Under the pieces are notes generated by a model that was given only the letters and a program-made list of their open reading frames with translations, searched no databases and had not been told where the DNA came from. The position numbers and the translations under genes are program-made. From Celoporthe dispersa (taxonomy: Eukaryota > Ascomycota > Sordariomycetes > Diaporthales > Cryphonectriaceae): a stretch of 64,000 nt of DNA. Of this stretch, positions 31,234 to 42,348 are shown one piece after another. The stretch's first letter is position 1, and each line of letters starts with the position of its first letter. The stretch is from the NCBI GenBank assembly GCA_016584495.1, contig WAID01000003.1, positions 372,001 through 436,000 on the forward strand, read 5' to 3'.

Positions 31234-34200
31234 TCTGGTGTCAACTATGTCCTGAGTTTCGCTCAGAGTTTAGTTGCTTGTAGCTCTCTCTCCTCTATAT
31301 TAGCGAAATCCGTCGTTGCTAATATTAATATATCGTCTATTTGCATGCTGACAATGCCAAAAAGTCTCCCAATCTTTGATATTAGCAAATAAAGATTATA
31401 GATAGAACAATCTATTTCAATTCTCTATCTATAGTATTTCTAATATATCTCAAATTAATAAATATTAGCTTTAATAATGCTATATAATAGGCAGATTATC
31501 CTAATAATTGTATTTTCAGAATATTTATTCTTAAGCTAAAGAAGCATTATAGCAAGAATTATTTTAGCAAGCTCTGACTTCAATTATAAATAGGCTTATA
31601 TAATATTTCTTAATATAAAAGTCATACTATTATACTTAATAAAGCTTGATGCAATTACTAAAATAAGCTGCTAGCTTATATATTAAATAATAGATAATTA
31701 GATTAGAATTATTATTTTTTTATTATTATTATAGCTCTGAATAATAAGCTTCGATTTCTCGTAAAGCTTATTATTTTTCCCTTTACTTTGCGAACTATGC
31801 GAGATTTGAATAAGCAATGCTCTCTATAAGTCTTGCGATTGAAAAGCTCGAATCTGAAAATACTTTGCCCAATAAGATCTATTATTTCTTGCCAATCTAA
31901 TTCTTCAAATAATAGATTAGATATTATAATAACTCTATTCTACTATAGCTTGATAGCAAGCTTATAGTTATTATATTCTTTGCGAATGGTATATGCAATA
32001 GTAATATAATCTTTGATCTTGAATAACAGTAGCTATTATAGAAGCATAGTCTTGTCTCGAAGCGTAGTATTATCTTGAAGCATAATATCCTGATAATTAT
32101 TATCGCGATAATATATCTGAATTATAGTAGAATAGAATACTATTGGTTTGCTAAGCAGATCTAATATTATATTATAGCTATTAATAGCAATAATCTTAAA
32201 TAATCTTTATTATCTATTTTTCTTCCTCTAGATATAAACCTTGCTCTGGAAAAGCATAATTGTATTAATAATAGAGCTATTTCTTATACTTAGTATATTC
32301 CGCATTTATTGCTCTGCTATCAATTTCCATAAAGCTTTTATAACTTTGGAAATTGCTTTCGCCCTCTTTATTATCAAGATTAATAATAATAAATCTAGCA
32401 AGATTTATAGATATATGCCAAAAACTAGCAATATGAGTACTAATTTATTAAGCTCTGCTATATTATTGATTGCTTTGATAGCTATTTATAGAATAATATT
32501 ATTATTTGTTCTATTATAAAGCTTTATATAAAAGATATTATATGCTTGCTTTAGTGAGTAATAATATCTCTCGACTTTGCTAATTGATTAATATGCTTTT
32601 ACAAGCACTTATTTACAAATAATGCTTATTAAGCAAGCCTTACTACAGAATTCAGCTAAAGCGAAATTCATACTAGCATTATAAATAATAATATTAGGAA
32701 AGCTCTAATATATATTAATTTAGAGAGCTTATAGTATTTGCTATATATACTTTATTATTATTAATATTAGAAATCTAATATCCTGAAAAGCAATTGCTTA
32801 ATCTATTATATAAAGTATTAAGCAGCTATTCAAATATATAATATCAATTAAAACTTTATAATTGAATTTATAATTATTGCAAAATATGAATTTGAAATAT
32901 CTTAATACTAGGCTATTTATCTAATATTGATAGCATATTTTGGCAATATCCTCTAATATACTCTTATTAATATCTGTATAGCTAGCTTTCTCAAGTAGTC
33001 GATAGAGCTAATTGATTGCAAGATATTTAAATTATTAATAAAAGCGCTTTATTTTCGTTTCAGATAGGAAGAAAGCAATATTCATATTATTCTTATTATT
33101 TAGAAAGAATTATAGATATCTCTATTTGCGTATAACAAAAACGCTATTTTTGCTATATCTTATTATCAGCTTATCAATTATATTATTAAAGTATATGCCT
33201 AATCGATCTATATTAGCTAAGTATAGCAAAAATAGTATAGATATAAGCAGTATATGGAAAATAATCTTGCTAATTAATATACGAACTTCGATAATATTAA
33301 TTAACTCAATTATTATCTTTTTGCTAAATTTCACTTTTGCAAAGCCTGCTTTCGTAATATCTATAATTATAGATAAATCTTTATACTGCAATGCAAGGAA
33401 TTAATCCTTCTCTATTATTAATATAGATAATACGCTTATATTTGGCAGAATATTTTGAAAACTTATTCTAGAATATCAATTCTTAATTATAAATTGAATA
33501 GCAAAGATAATAATTGCTTTATTTTAGTGAAAAATATCTTTCCCTATTAGGCAATGCATATACGATTAGTTTGCTAAGAAATTAATAATAATCTCCTCTT
33601 TATTCTTATATTCAATATACTTTTTATAATTATTATATTCTTTCTCTTTCTCAATCTTATTAATCTTATATCTCTCGAATTTAGTAAGAAATATAGGAAA
33701 ATTGTCAATATTGAAGCTATCCTATTCGCACTAAATAATATAGCTTATCTTAGCCGACTATTATTCTCTTATAATATGCTTAATTAATTAATATTCTTTC
33801 TTTTTATATATAAAATATCTCTTTTTCTATAGCTATATTCTACTATTATTATAGCTTTTAAAGCTAGTGCTAGTTAGAGAGAAACAAAATCTGCTTAGCT
33901 TTTAGCGAAATATTAATAATCATTTTCCTCTATTATTATATTAACAATCAATATAATATTAGTCTTAATTATTCTTCTAATCAATATAATACTAGCTTCT
34001 AATAATTATTATAAATAGATTTATTTCTGCTTTTAGCAATAATCGAAGATCTGCGAATAATTGTTTGTAAAGCTAGGATAGTCTATAAAATGCTATTTTA
34101 AGCTCTGATATTCTGCAGCATAATCTGAATATTGCAATACAAAGATATTCCTTCCTATTATATTCTGGGCTTAATATCTTTTGATAGAGTTGCAGCTTAT

Positions 34201-36130
34201 CGAGCAGAATATTAAAATATTATACAATCCCTTACTGGGATTTTGGAGCCTAATTTAATTGAAAGTTATTACTATCCAATTCATATAGTATTGATAATAC
34301 TTAATCTCTATATCGAAATATATTTTGATTTTTATATAGGCTATCGCGAATATATTAATCTTCTATACGAAATATATATAATAATCCTTTGCTTATTTGA
34401 TTAGAATATAAAGAAATATTATATAGAATTAACTAAGCTAAATATTTGCAGAGAAGCAAATATTTAGAAAGATTCTTATCTTATCATTCAGCATATTATA
34501 TAAATCCCTTATATATTTCTAATCGGATAAGAATATCTTGCTAAAATAGATAATTTTAGCAGATTCAAAATATTTATTTAAAATATATCAAAAGAATAAT
34601 AACTTATAAAGATTATATTTAGCAGCTGATAATTCTGCAAATAGATAGAATAAGAGCTATTATATTAGATATAATAATCAGCTCTATACCTAATTCTGCT
34701 ATCGATCTTCAAAAGCAATATTGAATTATAATAGCGCTAGCTAATACATAGCTAATATCAGTGCTTATATAAACATAGCCGATATCGCTTCTACTATTAG
34801 ATACAGTATATTCGCTTGCAATGCTTATTCTAGGCTAGCTCTTACTAATTGTAAAAAACTAGCTTTAGCTAATTTAAAAAGAATTGCTACTGGAACTTAA
34901 AATAAGAGATAATTGCAAGCTTTATTCATATATAAATTTGCTATAAAAAGAATAGTACAGAATTCTTTTTTATTCCAAAGCAATATTTTCTCTATTTAGG
35001 CCAATCTATATAATTATAATATAATATAAGCATTATTTCTCCTAATAAATACGCCTCTCATATATAAGAAAGTCTTAAAAAAATAATAGCAAAGCAGCAG
35101 CAATTATTCAAATATAGCTTAAATCCAATCAATATAATCTTCCTTATATATAATAAACAAATTATTATTTAAAGAGTTTTACTAGCAATAATTAGCTAAT
35201 ATACTAGCTAAATAAATAACAAAATGCTTTTTACTATTATTAGCTATAAGCTGCTAAAACTATAATAAAGCATTAATATATTCTCAATATATTATATCGA
35301 ATAGAATATTATTTAGAAGATTATTTAGAAAGATATTTCTAATAAGCTTCTGCTCTAGGGCATTATTATTATCTACTATAGCAATAGAGATAATAGTCGA
35401 ATATAATTTAATAATAATACTTAATTGGAAATAGAGATCGGAATTTAATAAGTTTGAAGAAAATAAATATAAAAAGGATCTATAATTATAAAAGCATCTT
35501 TACTATATAGAAGCATATAAATAAAAATTATATATAATAATAATAATTGAGTATTATAAGATAATAGTAAAAGTGAAATTGCATAATAAGTAAAGAAAAG
35601 AAAAAAATAAGAACTATAAGAATAAAGAAAAAAAGCTAATAGCTTTTTATATCCCTTACTTATTAGGATTATCCTTTGCTATTGCGAAGCTTATACAAGA
35701 ACTATTCTTTAAATTGTCTCTGCTATATTGCGATAATCATTCCTACTGCTTAGCAATAGTCATCTATAGCATAATAATTATCCTACTATAAATAGCTGCT
35801 AGTAGCTATTTCTACTATATTATAGAGAGGATTGTTTATTATTTTCTTATATATAGATAATGCATATTTCGGGAGATCTTCGACAAATATATGGCAGCTG
35901 TAAGATAAATATAGCAGTCGTAGGGAAAATCGGGGAAGCTTTTGATTTTTGCTAGTCGCTATCTAGGAAATCTGATAGCTAGAAGATCTGATATCCAGGG
36001 AAATCTGAGAGGATAATTCTCGAAGTATAGCGCGCGCGCGGATAGATAAGTATGCGAGGGTTGCAGGAAGTTCTATCATTATATGCCTTTTTAATCTAGT
36101 TGATCTATGGTTATCCCAACTACTGATCAG

Positions 36131-36287
36131 TATTGATTAGACTTATACGAACGTTCGTAGGGGGTTGAATGTATTATTGATTGATGCATATAAAAAGAAG
36201 AAAAAGCATGGCTATCTAGAGGGCTGTGAAGCCCCCAAGTAGTGTCCCGCGCACGGGCCACCAACAACGAAGGTCGTTGTTGCCACA
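36131..36287 (-). repeat. Right LTR (5' LTR of element)
   Basis: 157 bp, TATTGATTAG... to TTGCCACA on the plus strand; direct repeat of 30337-30493. The initial TG is mutated to TA, a G-to-A change. It is flanked on the outside by the ATTCT duplication and then by in-frame host coding sequence. Confidence 0.93.
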
Positions 36288-36662
36288 ATTCTCGACCAGA
36301 TCGATCCGGACCGCACCCGAAAGAGCAGCGATGCCATCGTCTTCTCGGCCGTTGTCACCCAGAGGGAGGTCATTGCCCACGTGCATTACCACGATCCAAG
36401 TGACGCTACCTTCCGTATGTCCTTCGTCGACAGCTTCTATCTCGCCAAGGACATTCAGGGCTGCGTGGACTTTGGCAAGAATGTTGAGGAGTGGTTGGTG
36501 AAGGTCCAGCAGCCGCTGGTGCGAGAGGCGATGAGGAGGTTGCATCCAATCACGCAGCTATGGAAGAAGGGTCGGCCTGCGAGCTCCGCGGTAGACGACG
36601 TGGATCCGTCATTGGACAGCGACAACGGCAGGCCAGCAAAGAGAGTGAGACGAATTGAATAA

Positions 36663-37268
36663 CCAGATACTGTCAAGTGAAGCTACGTCTAAGGAATACC
36701 TCATTAGAACAGCAATTCTTAGCTAATTACTGTGGCGGTCAAAAGTGAAACGGAGGACAGGCGCACAATCCTCGCTTTCGATGTCCTCTCTGTATTCCTG
36801 CTTTGCCAACATGCATCTATCCTCTGTACATGTATCTTTCACTGAGAGCGGATAATTCCTACTTACTAGTGATATTATGCACCATGCTCGTTACAGATCC
36901 AGATCTTTCCGAAATCATAACTGAAGCAGGGAAAAGAGAAACAAGAACTATGAGAACGAAGACGAGAGAGGGGTACAAAATATCCAGCAACAGAGCGCTT
37001 TCAATCTACACCAACTCGCGCAGGAACAAATCACAAGACCTAGCACAATGATCACAAAAGACTCTTTCCGCCCGTCACCCATCACCCAAACCCCTTGGCC
37101 GCTTTTTTCTCCCCTTTCTGTTTTCCCCCCTTCTTTTCCCAGAGCTCCCCCACTCCCAACATCTCAAGAAAAAACTCTACCATCCTGCCGGCGACGACAG
37201 ATGATTCATCACAGGATCCATTCCGAGGGCTCCTATGCGTCGCACTTGGGATCGTGTGGTCTCGCCGT
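36663..37268. other. Intergenic between nuclease-like genes
   Basis: About 0.6 kb, mixed composition, CT-rich near 37080-37150. It is the 3' region of both the split gene and the convergent minus-strand gene. No gene seen. Confidence 0.4.
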
Positions 37269-39044
37269 CTATCTTCGGATTCGCTTGGACGATCCTCCGA
37301 CAGCAGAAACCATGGCCCTCTTAGAAGGCCTTCGAGCAGTGGGAATAGGAACACCTGAAGCACGCGCTGTACCGACAGCATCCGACCCGTCGTGTTGCAC
37401 CTCCTCGCCCAAAAGCTGTGCCGGCGTAAACGACTGCGACAGTGGATGGTTGCCTATGCGCTGCAGGGGAACCTCATCCTCGGGCCGCGCTGGTTCGGGA
37501 AGATCTGGCAGGTCGTCAACCGCGGAGCGAATCCTGGTCAGGTGGGTGGGCATCCAGGTCTTGTAGACGTTCTTGAAGAACTTGTATGGCGTCCACTTAT
37601 GCTCACCCTTCCGTGCCGTGAAGCTGAAGGAGTGGACCAGATAGCGGTGGTAGGAGACCACCTCATCATCTTCGGCGAAGAAGGGGTAGTGGCCGTAGAT
37701 CCTCACCGAATCATGGTTGTGAGACACCGAGAAGGCGAGGATTGTTCGGTGCAACTCCTGCTGGCGTCCCACACTCGTGAAAAGCGTGACAATGCCCCGG
37801 ACTGCCAGCATCATGCTGTATACATTCTGCCGATCTGCAAGCTCCAGAGACCCGGCCTCGCACTCCACCTCACAAGCGAAAAAGGGAAAGTACATGCTGT
37901 TCGTGCCCATGAGGAAAGACTGGCTATCATGCAGAGAGCTGTCGATATAAGGAGCCAGCTTGGCAAGTTGCACTTCTGTGAAAGCAAGGCTCTTGAACCC
38001 CACCGAGTAGTCGGGCTGTGGACGGATGCCGGTTAAGATGTCCTTCATAGGTCGACAGCGGTCCCAGAGTTCGTGGACGCCTTCATCTAGGATTTCCATG
38101 TCTGTATCGCCGTATAGGGCCAGGTCATGTGCCGAAGGAACAAGCAAACGTGTGATTTTCCAAAAGAGCTGTTCCTCGTCCATGTTATTCAGGTCTCGAT
38201 GGACAGAAGGGAAGAGGTCGTCGCGGAACAGGGAGTCCTGGGGAACAGCCTGCGGCTGCGTGAGCAGCTGTATGCTGACATCTTCCTCCTCGGCCGTGAT
38301 GCCCAGTCTAGAATCTACCATGAAGGTTTTCACACGCGCAAGTTGTTCCTTGAAGTCGAGGGTCTGATAGGCAATTTTCTGGTCCCCGGACATGGTGACT
38401 CTCGAGACAGAGGGTGGCCTTGGTTCTTCGCGTCTATGGGGAGCCTGGATCCAGTCCTTTGCGAGAAAATGATCCGTATGCCTCGTCTGCGATGCTTCAA
38501 ACAGTCTCTTGGGCCAGGTTCCTTCGTTCAGCCAATGTTCGATGGGATCAATATCGGGGGCTGGCTCGTGACAGGGTGCTACTCGATCCGATGGCTTGGT
38601 GCCGGCATCCGAGGTGCCGCCAGCAAGCTTCTCGTGGTGTTGTTGTGCTTGAGGGGGGACTGGTGAGTTGTCGTCGGTGGGCTCTTGCGCTCGGTCGAGG
38701 TGGTTCAGCTCGGCAGATGGCGGTATGGGAGTCAGCTCGCTCTATCAGAAGTTTTGGCTTCGGTCAGCAGCTATATTGCCAAAAAAAGAAACTTTGGGGG
38801 CAGGGGGGACAGGGGCAGGGGGCGCGGAAAGAATGCGAGACCTACATCTACGCTTGGAGTCTTGATCGCTGGAGCGGGGGGCTGCGAGGGTTCGTCGAGC
38901 GCAGCGCGGTTTTTTCAGCCGTGCGCTTCGACGGAGAGGTACCTGGTTCTCGGGCTTCAGAGCACCTTTGGCTTTCCGAGCAGGGCGAGGTCGCTGCAAA
39001 GGTTTGGTGGTAGTCTGTCTCGCCTGGCGTCGACGTGGGGCCAT
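37269..39044 (-). CDS. Fungal DUF7924-like protein with degenerate nuclease motif
   Basis: Two exons on the minus strand, 39044-38842 and 38739-37269, give 557 residues; phases agree, though the donor GTCTCG is weak and a GTAGGT lies 4 bp away. Exon 1 is basic (MAPRRRQARQTTTKPLQ, RRSARLKKPR). Exon 2 holds the folded part: TQPQAVPQDSLFRDD, SMYFPFFACEVECEAGSLEL, ADRQNVYSMMLAVRG, FSVSHNHDSVRIYGHYP, YKFFKNVYKTWMPTHLTRI. The layout E-x-K...Q of a PD-(D/E)XK-like site is visible, but the Lys expected in CEVK is Glu (EVE), so catalysis is doubtful. Role unknown; such proteins are abundant and variable in fungal accessory regions. An ATG at 38393 gives a shorter alternative that lacks the basic tail. 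Confidence 0.78.
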
Positions 39045-41465
39045 ATCTCGCTTGAAGTTATAGCAGTGCTTTTCTGTAGAGGGAAGAGTGTGGAAGTGGT
39101 ATGTATAGTTGAGTGTCTTTTTCAGGACAAGGCAGCAGGTTTGCGTTGCAAATGACTACCAGGAAGCAGTATTAAGAAGAAACGCTGAAAGGGAGTTGCG
39201 GAGGTGTCTACAACAATTTCCTTTGCTGTTTTGTTCCGATGAGAATAGTACGCATCTCAAGAGGACAAAAGAGGTGCTCAAACAGCTTTAACACACTAGT
39301 CTGATGCCACAAAGAATCAAAACAAACACATACATACTTTCTGGAAGGAGAGACAAAGGAATAATACAAGAAGATGCTTGGAGATGCAAGGGAGCTAGCT
39401 CACAAGGATAACCAGACTGAAGCTTACGGACATGGTCAAGCTGCTTACATTCTTCCAAGGTAAGAACTGCTCCCAAGGTAAAAGTTGGAGATGGTAAAAT
39501 GAGTCCTTGTCACCTCTTACTATACGATACACTTGAGGGGATGTTGATGCTATTCCAGGCCCAGCCCGTGACACATGTGCCCAATTTACCTGAACAGGCC
39601 CCAATCAGGTGAATCATGGCTCTACTATCAACTTAAGTGAATAGGCAGAGCCTTTGCTACCAATAAGCTTCTTCGTAAACGAAGAAACTAAGTGCGTGTA
39701 AAGTGACCACTTTAGGCCCCACTTTATCGGGTGACTCAGTCCTCCTTCACTTGCACGTAAGTTTATATAAGTTGCTTGTACACTCCAAATTTCCAAAACA
39801 AAAATTACTGAGCTCGGCTGTCCTTGTCGTCTTCGTCTTCGTCTTCATCGTCTTCATCATCATCACAACCTCCAACCACCTGTTGCTCATCATCTGCTGT
39901 TAAGCTCATTGAGCCTTTGATCAACGATATCTGGTGGGCAAGCCAAATATGCCTAACGAAGCTGATGCCAAAAATGGCACTGCAGCTGGTTACAGTGAAG
40001 GCAATGGTGGAGTTGGCAGTGCTATGAATGGTACGCAGGGACCCTCGCCCTCCTCTAATCAGATATAAATCGATGAATCAGTAGCTGACAATCTTTTGTT
40101 TTTTCTCTTTTTTGCTTAGGAGCTATACGAGGCCTAGAGAACCGTGCAAGTCGTCAGCCTAGCTGACGCAAAACAGTCGCCAAAATTTTCTCCAGCAGTC
40201 AACGTCCAACACACCACAACCGTCCTCCCATCCGACGTCACGCAAGGTTGGTGTTCTCCCCGATGCTAGTACGCTTTCACGCCAATCCCGAGGCTGAGAA
40301 GGCAATGCTTTGAAGGGAAACAAGCGGGTGGAACAGAGGGCAAACATTTTGTACCTGAATATTCTCAGTTTCGGCTGAAGACTTCTCCCAGTGAAGAAAC
40401 TTTTGCTTTCGAGTTTGTTGGAACTCCAGGGCACTTAGCACCAGATACAAAATCACGGGCTTTTGCGACCTCAGCTTCCCCCCCAAGTGCAAGGAATCTC
40501 ATCATCGGTCAAGAGAGATTAAAAGAACAGTCAAAGAAATAATCGAAATTGCAAGCTTTTGTGACCTCAGTTTCCCTCTAGCGCAAGGGAATTCATCATA
40601 GGTCAAGAGATTAAAAGAACAGTCACCTGCTAGGGCAGGAGTATACATACAATATTAACTCGCCCGCCAACACTATCCTAAACCGCCTGTCACCCCATCA
40701 GGGGCCGTGGTTCACAGAATGCGTGGAAAGGCAGCCGAAACTGCCTGGGTAGGAATGAGATTCAGATTTTGGGGGTTGCGCCAGGTATTTATATGCCAGC
40801 CTAGATTCTCAATAATCAGAAACTCCCTTTGCTAAGCTGCTGCTGGTTGTCCATCTTGCCTCTTGGGAGATTAGCGGGAACAACAAAAGCGTCACCACCT
40901 TCGCATTATGACGCCGCCTCAGGGATGAACCCTCCCCTAGAGTAATGGACAGCCCCAAAGGAGTCACAACGTAAATTCTTGCCGGGGCGTGCCACGCAGA
41001 AATCAAAATCGTTATTCCGGATGTGTGGATAAGGGAAAGGCATCAGGGGCACACTAAAATACTGTATTACAGTAGACGGACTGGAAAATTCTCAGCTCCT
41101 CGTCACCTGTTCTCGTCCGTTTCTGAGCATACCGAAAATGGTGGTCTGTATAGATTGTATGCTCTCTTATGCAGATGTGCAAATGGAATCGTTGTTGTTG
41201 GCCTGTGAGAATCCGGCCGTCTTAGGTAGGTCAATAAGCTCCACTGGGGGTTCAAATTCTGTAGCGGTGTTAGACCATGATTTGGCTTCGAAACTGGGTC
41301 TTATGTGCTTGCCAATGGCAAATACGAGTCTCCTAGACCGATTCTAGGAAAACATAAATGGGATGCGGGATAGTGGTGGGCAGGCTGACGAGGGAAAACG
41401 GCAACGGGAAAGCAGAAAACGGGAGAACAGTAAACGGGAAGACGAAAAAGGGAAAGCGCAAAAAT
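39045..41465. other. Intergenic, simple repeats and a duplicated segment
   Basis: No supported gene over 2.4 kb. It contains a TCTTCG/TCATCA-type trinucleotide tract at about 39826-39868, which creates an artificial poly-Ser frame, and an imperfect direct repeat at 40459-40625. Confidence 0.45.
40459..40625. repeat. Imperfect 71-75-bp direct repeat
   Basis: Unit 1 (40459-40533) and unit 2 (40555-40625) both run from GCTTTTG(C/T)GACCTCAG to TTAAAAGAACAGTCA. They differ by a few C/T substitutions and small deletions, separated by 21 bp. No protein content. Confidence 0.8.
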
Positions 41466-41579
41466 CGACGCAGGCACGATTCGAACGTGCGCCTCCTAGG
41501 AGATTTGATGATAGCTTCATTTCTTTTTGGTTCGAAATAAATTCGAGTCAAACGCATTAGACCTCTCTGCCACTGCGCC
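41466..41579 (-). tRNA. tRNA-Ser(CGA) with intron
   Basis: Minus strand. Acceptor arm GGCGCAG (41579-41573) pairs with CTGCGTC followed by discriminator G. The D arm is GCA/TGC with an AGAGAGGTCTAA-type loop; the anticodon stem TTTGA pairs with TCAAA, with loop C-T-CGA-A, so the anticodon is CGA reading UCG. A 32-nt intron sits one base 3' of the anticodon (41541-41510), the canonical position. The long variable arm CTCC/GGAG marks a class II tRNA, and the T arm is GCACG-TTCGAAT-CGTGC. G73 and the anticodon favour Ser over Leu, although the D loop looks Leu-like. Confidence 0.88.
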
Positions 41580-42348
41580 AATTGACAATCCCTCTTGTTA
41601 GAGTATAATTTAAATCAACTAGGAATCCTTCGTTCTAGAATGCACATAATAGCTATTAAATCATCAGCCTATACTTAGTAAAAAGTTTGCTTTTGTTTGA
41701 TAAAATGTATAATAGGTATGGCTAACGTAACATACTAGTAATTTCTTTTGCGATACTTTGAATAGCATTGGCTACTTATATTCTGGACTAGCTTTTTTTT
41801 AGTGAAGTGCAAGGACAACCACTGCTACTACTGCGCTTATACCAAAAGAATATATATTTTCCAAAAGAATTTTGAATAAAGTTGATCCTCCTAAGATTTT
41901 CAGACACGAACAAGTTGAAGATACATAGAACCTTTTGACTCTTTCATTGCATATAGTCTAGACATAATCTCTTAGAGTATACAAATGTTTTGTTAATTAC
42001 ATATTTCTGTCCATTAGATAAATACTATATTAGGTAGAAATTAATATTAGAAACTGCAGTATATTATGAGCAGCTATTGGTGACCCACCTATTGTCTAAA
42101 TATTATTACAAGTGTGGTACTTAAGATCTACTGGAGCAAATACTGCGCATACACTACAACCATCCCACACAGAATCTGCTGTCGGGATGCAGGAGACTTG
42201 TCTGGACTCAGTATCTTTCAAGGCCAAATGGTACAATCCATTACAATGACAATGATGCTAACTATTACAGAAGTCCCCAAGTAATTTGACCCATTGTTCG
42301 CACCTGTAGCCTCCTAAGTAGGTACATGTTAACAATAAAAAAGCCCCT
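41580..42348. other. AT-rich intergenic
   Basis: AT-rich DNA between the tRNA and the LtrA-like gene, with no ORF of note. AT-rich flanks of tRNA genes are common retroelement targets, but I see no element here. Confidence 0.4.

Larger units (their letters stand above)
30337..36287 (-). mobile_element. Ty1/copia-like LTR retrotransposon, RIP-degraded
   Basis: A 5,951-bp element with two 157-bp LTRs starting TG and ending CA. The interior (30494-36130) is extremely AT-rich with stop codons in every frame, as expected after RIP. Protein traces read on the minus strand, in the order expected for copia: a protease/gag-pre-integrase-like piece at 33391-33122 (LLYLANIDRLGIYFNN, resembling the LLCLADMDRLGVYFNN-type block of fungal copia proteins from memory) and a reverse-transcriptase-like piece at about 31400-31250 (GIVSMQIDDILILATTDFA, the QTDD box of fungal elements). 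Hence the right LTR is the 5' LTR. No convincing primer-binding site or polypurine tract survives. Downstream of RT the frame passes into the SKKKKK segment also present at 9.7 kb. It cannot be active. Confidence 0.88.
30332..36292. repeat. Target-site duplication ATTCT of the LTR element
   Basis: ATTCT occurs at 30332-30336 immediately before the left LTR and at 36288-36292 immediately after the right LTR. Removing the element plus one copy restores a continuous host reading frame across the junction (TGG ATT CTC GAC), so the 5-bp duplication is genuine. Confidence 0.92.
29168..36662 (+). pseudogene. PD-(D/E)XK nuclease-like gene split by a retrotransposon
   Basis: Host gene in two pieces, 29168-30336 and 36288-36662, separated exactly by the LTR element. 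Left piece: basic N-terminus (MRDRMKQPRKREHQYNLRMR, resembling the gene at 21.7 kb), then EDSWFIEFWQ, WPLVIPKTDKHLGYQT, and LVEVKSEATGGTAYAAEAQL, whose ExK and following Gln fit the fungal PD-(D/E)XK nuclease-like family (PF20516-like, from memory). Right piece resumes in frame with ILDQIDPDRTRKSSDAI, HVHYHDPSD and FRMSFVDSFY, ending RRIE. Besides the insertion there is an extra T in the run 30228-30232 (frame change just before VEVKSE) and an earlier frame change between about 29400 and 29530 (intron or missing base). The gene is certainly non-functional here. The intact length would be about 500 residues. Confidence 0.85.

Noticed and set aside
33122..33391. Protease-like open frame as a functional gene
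   Set aside because: It is a chance stop-free island within degraded copia sequence; no other intact domain surrounds it.
30494..36130. Small Ile/Leu-rich ORFs (for example 32241-32519 and 33126-33404 plus) as membrane proteins
   Set aside because: Hydrophobic content is a by-product of extreme AT-richness in the RIP-mutated element; the minus strand shows retroelement traces instead.
39826..40027. Poly-Ser ORF
   Set aside because: It comes from a TCTTCG/TCATCA simple repeat with no coding support beyond it.
41466..41579. tRNA-Leu
   Set aside because: The D loop looks Leu-like, but anticodon CGA and discriminator G indicate Ser.
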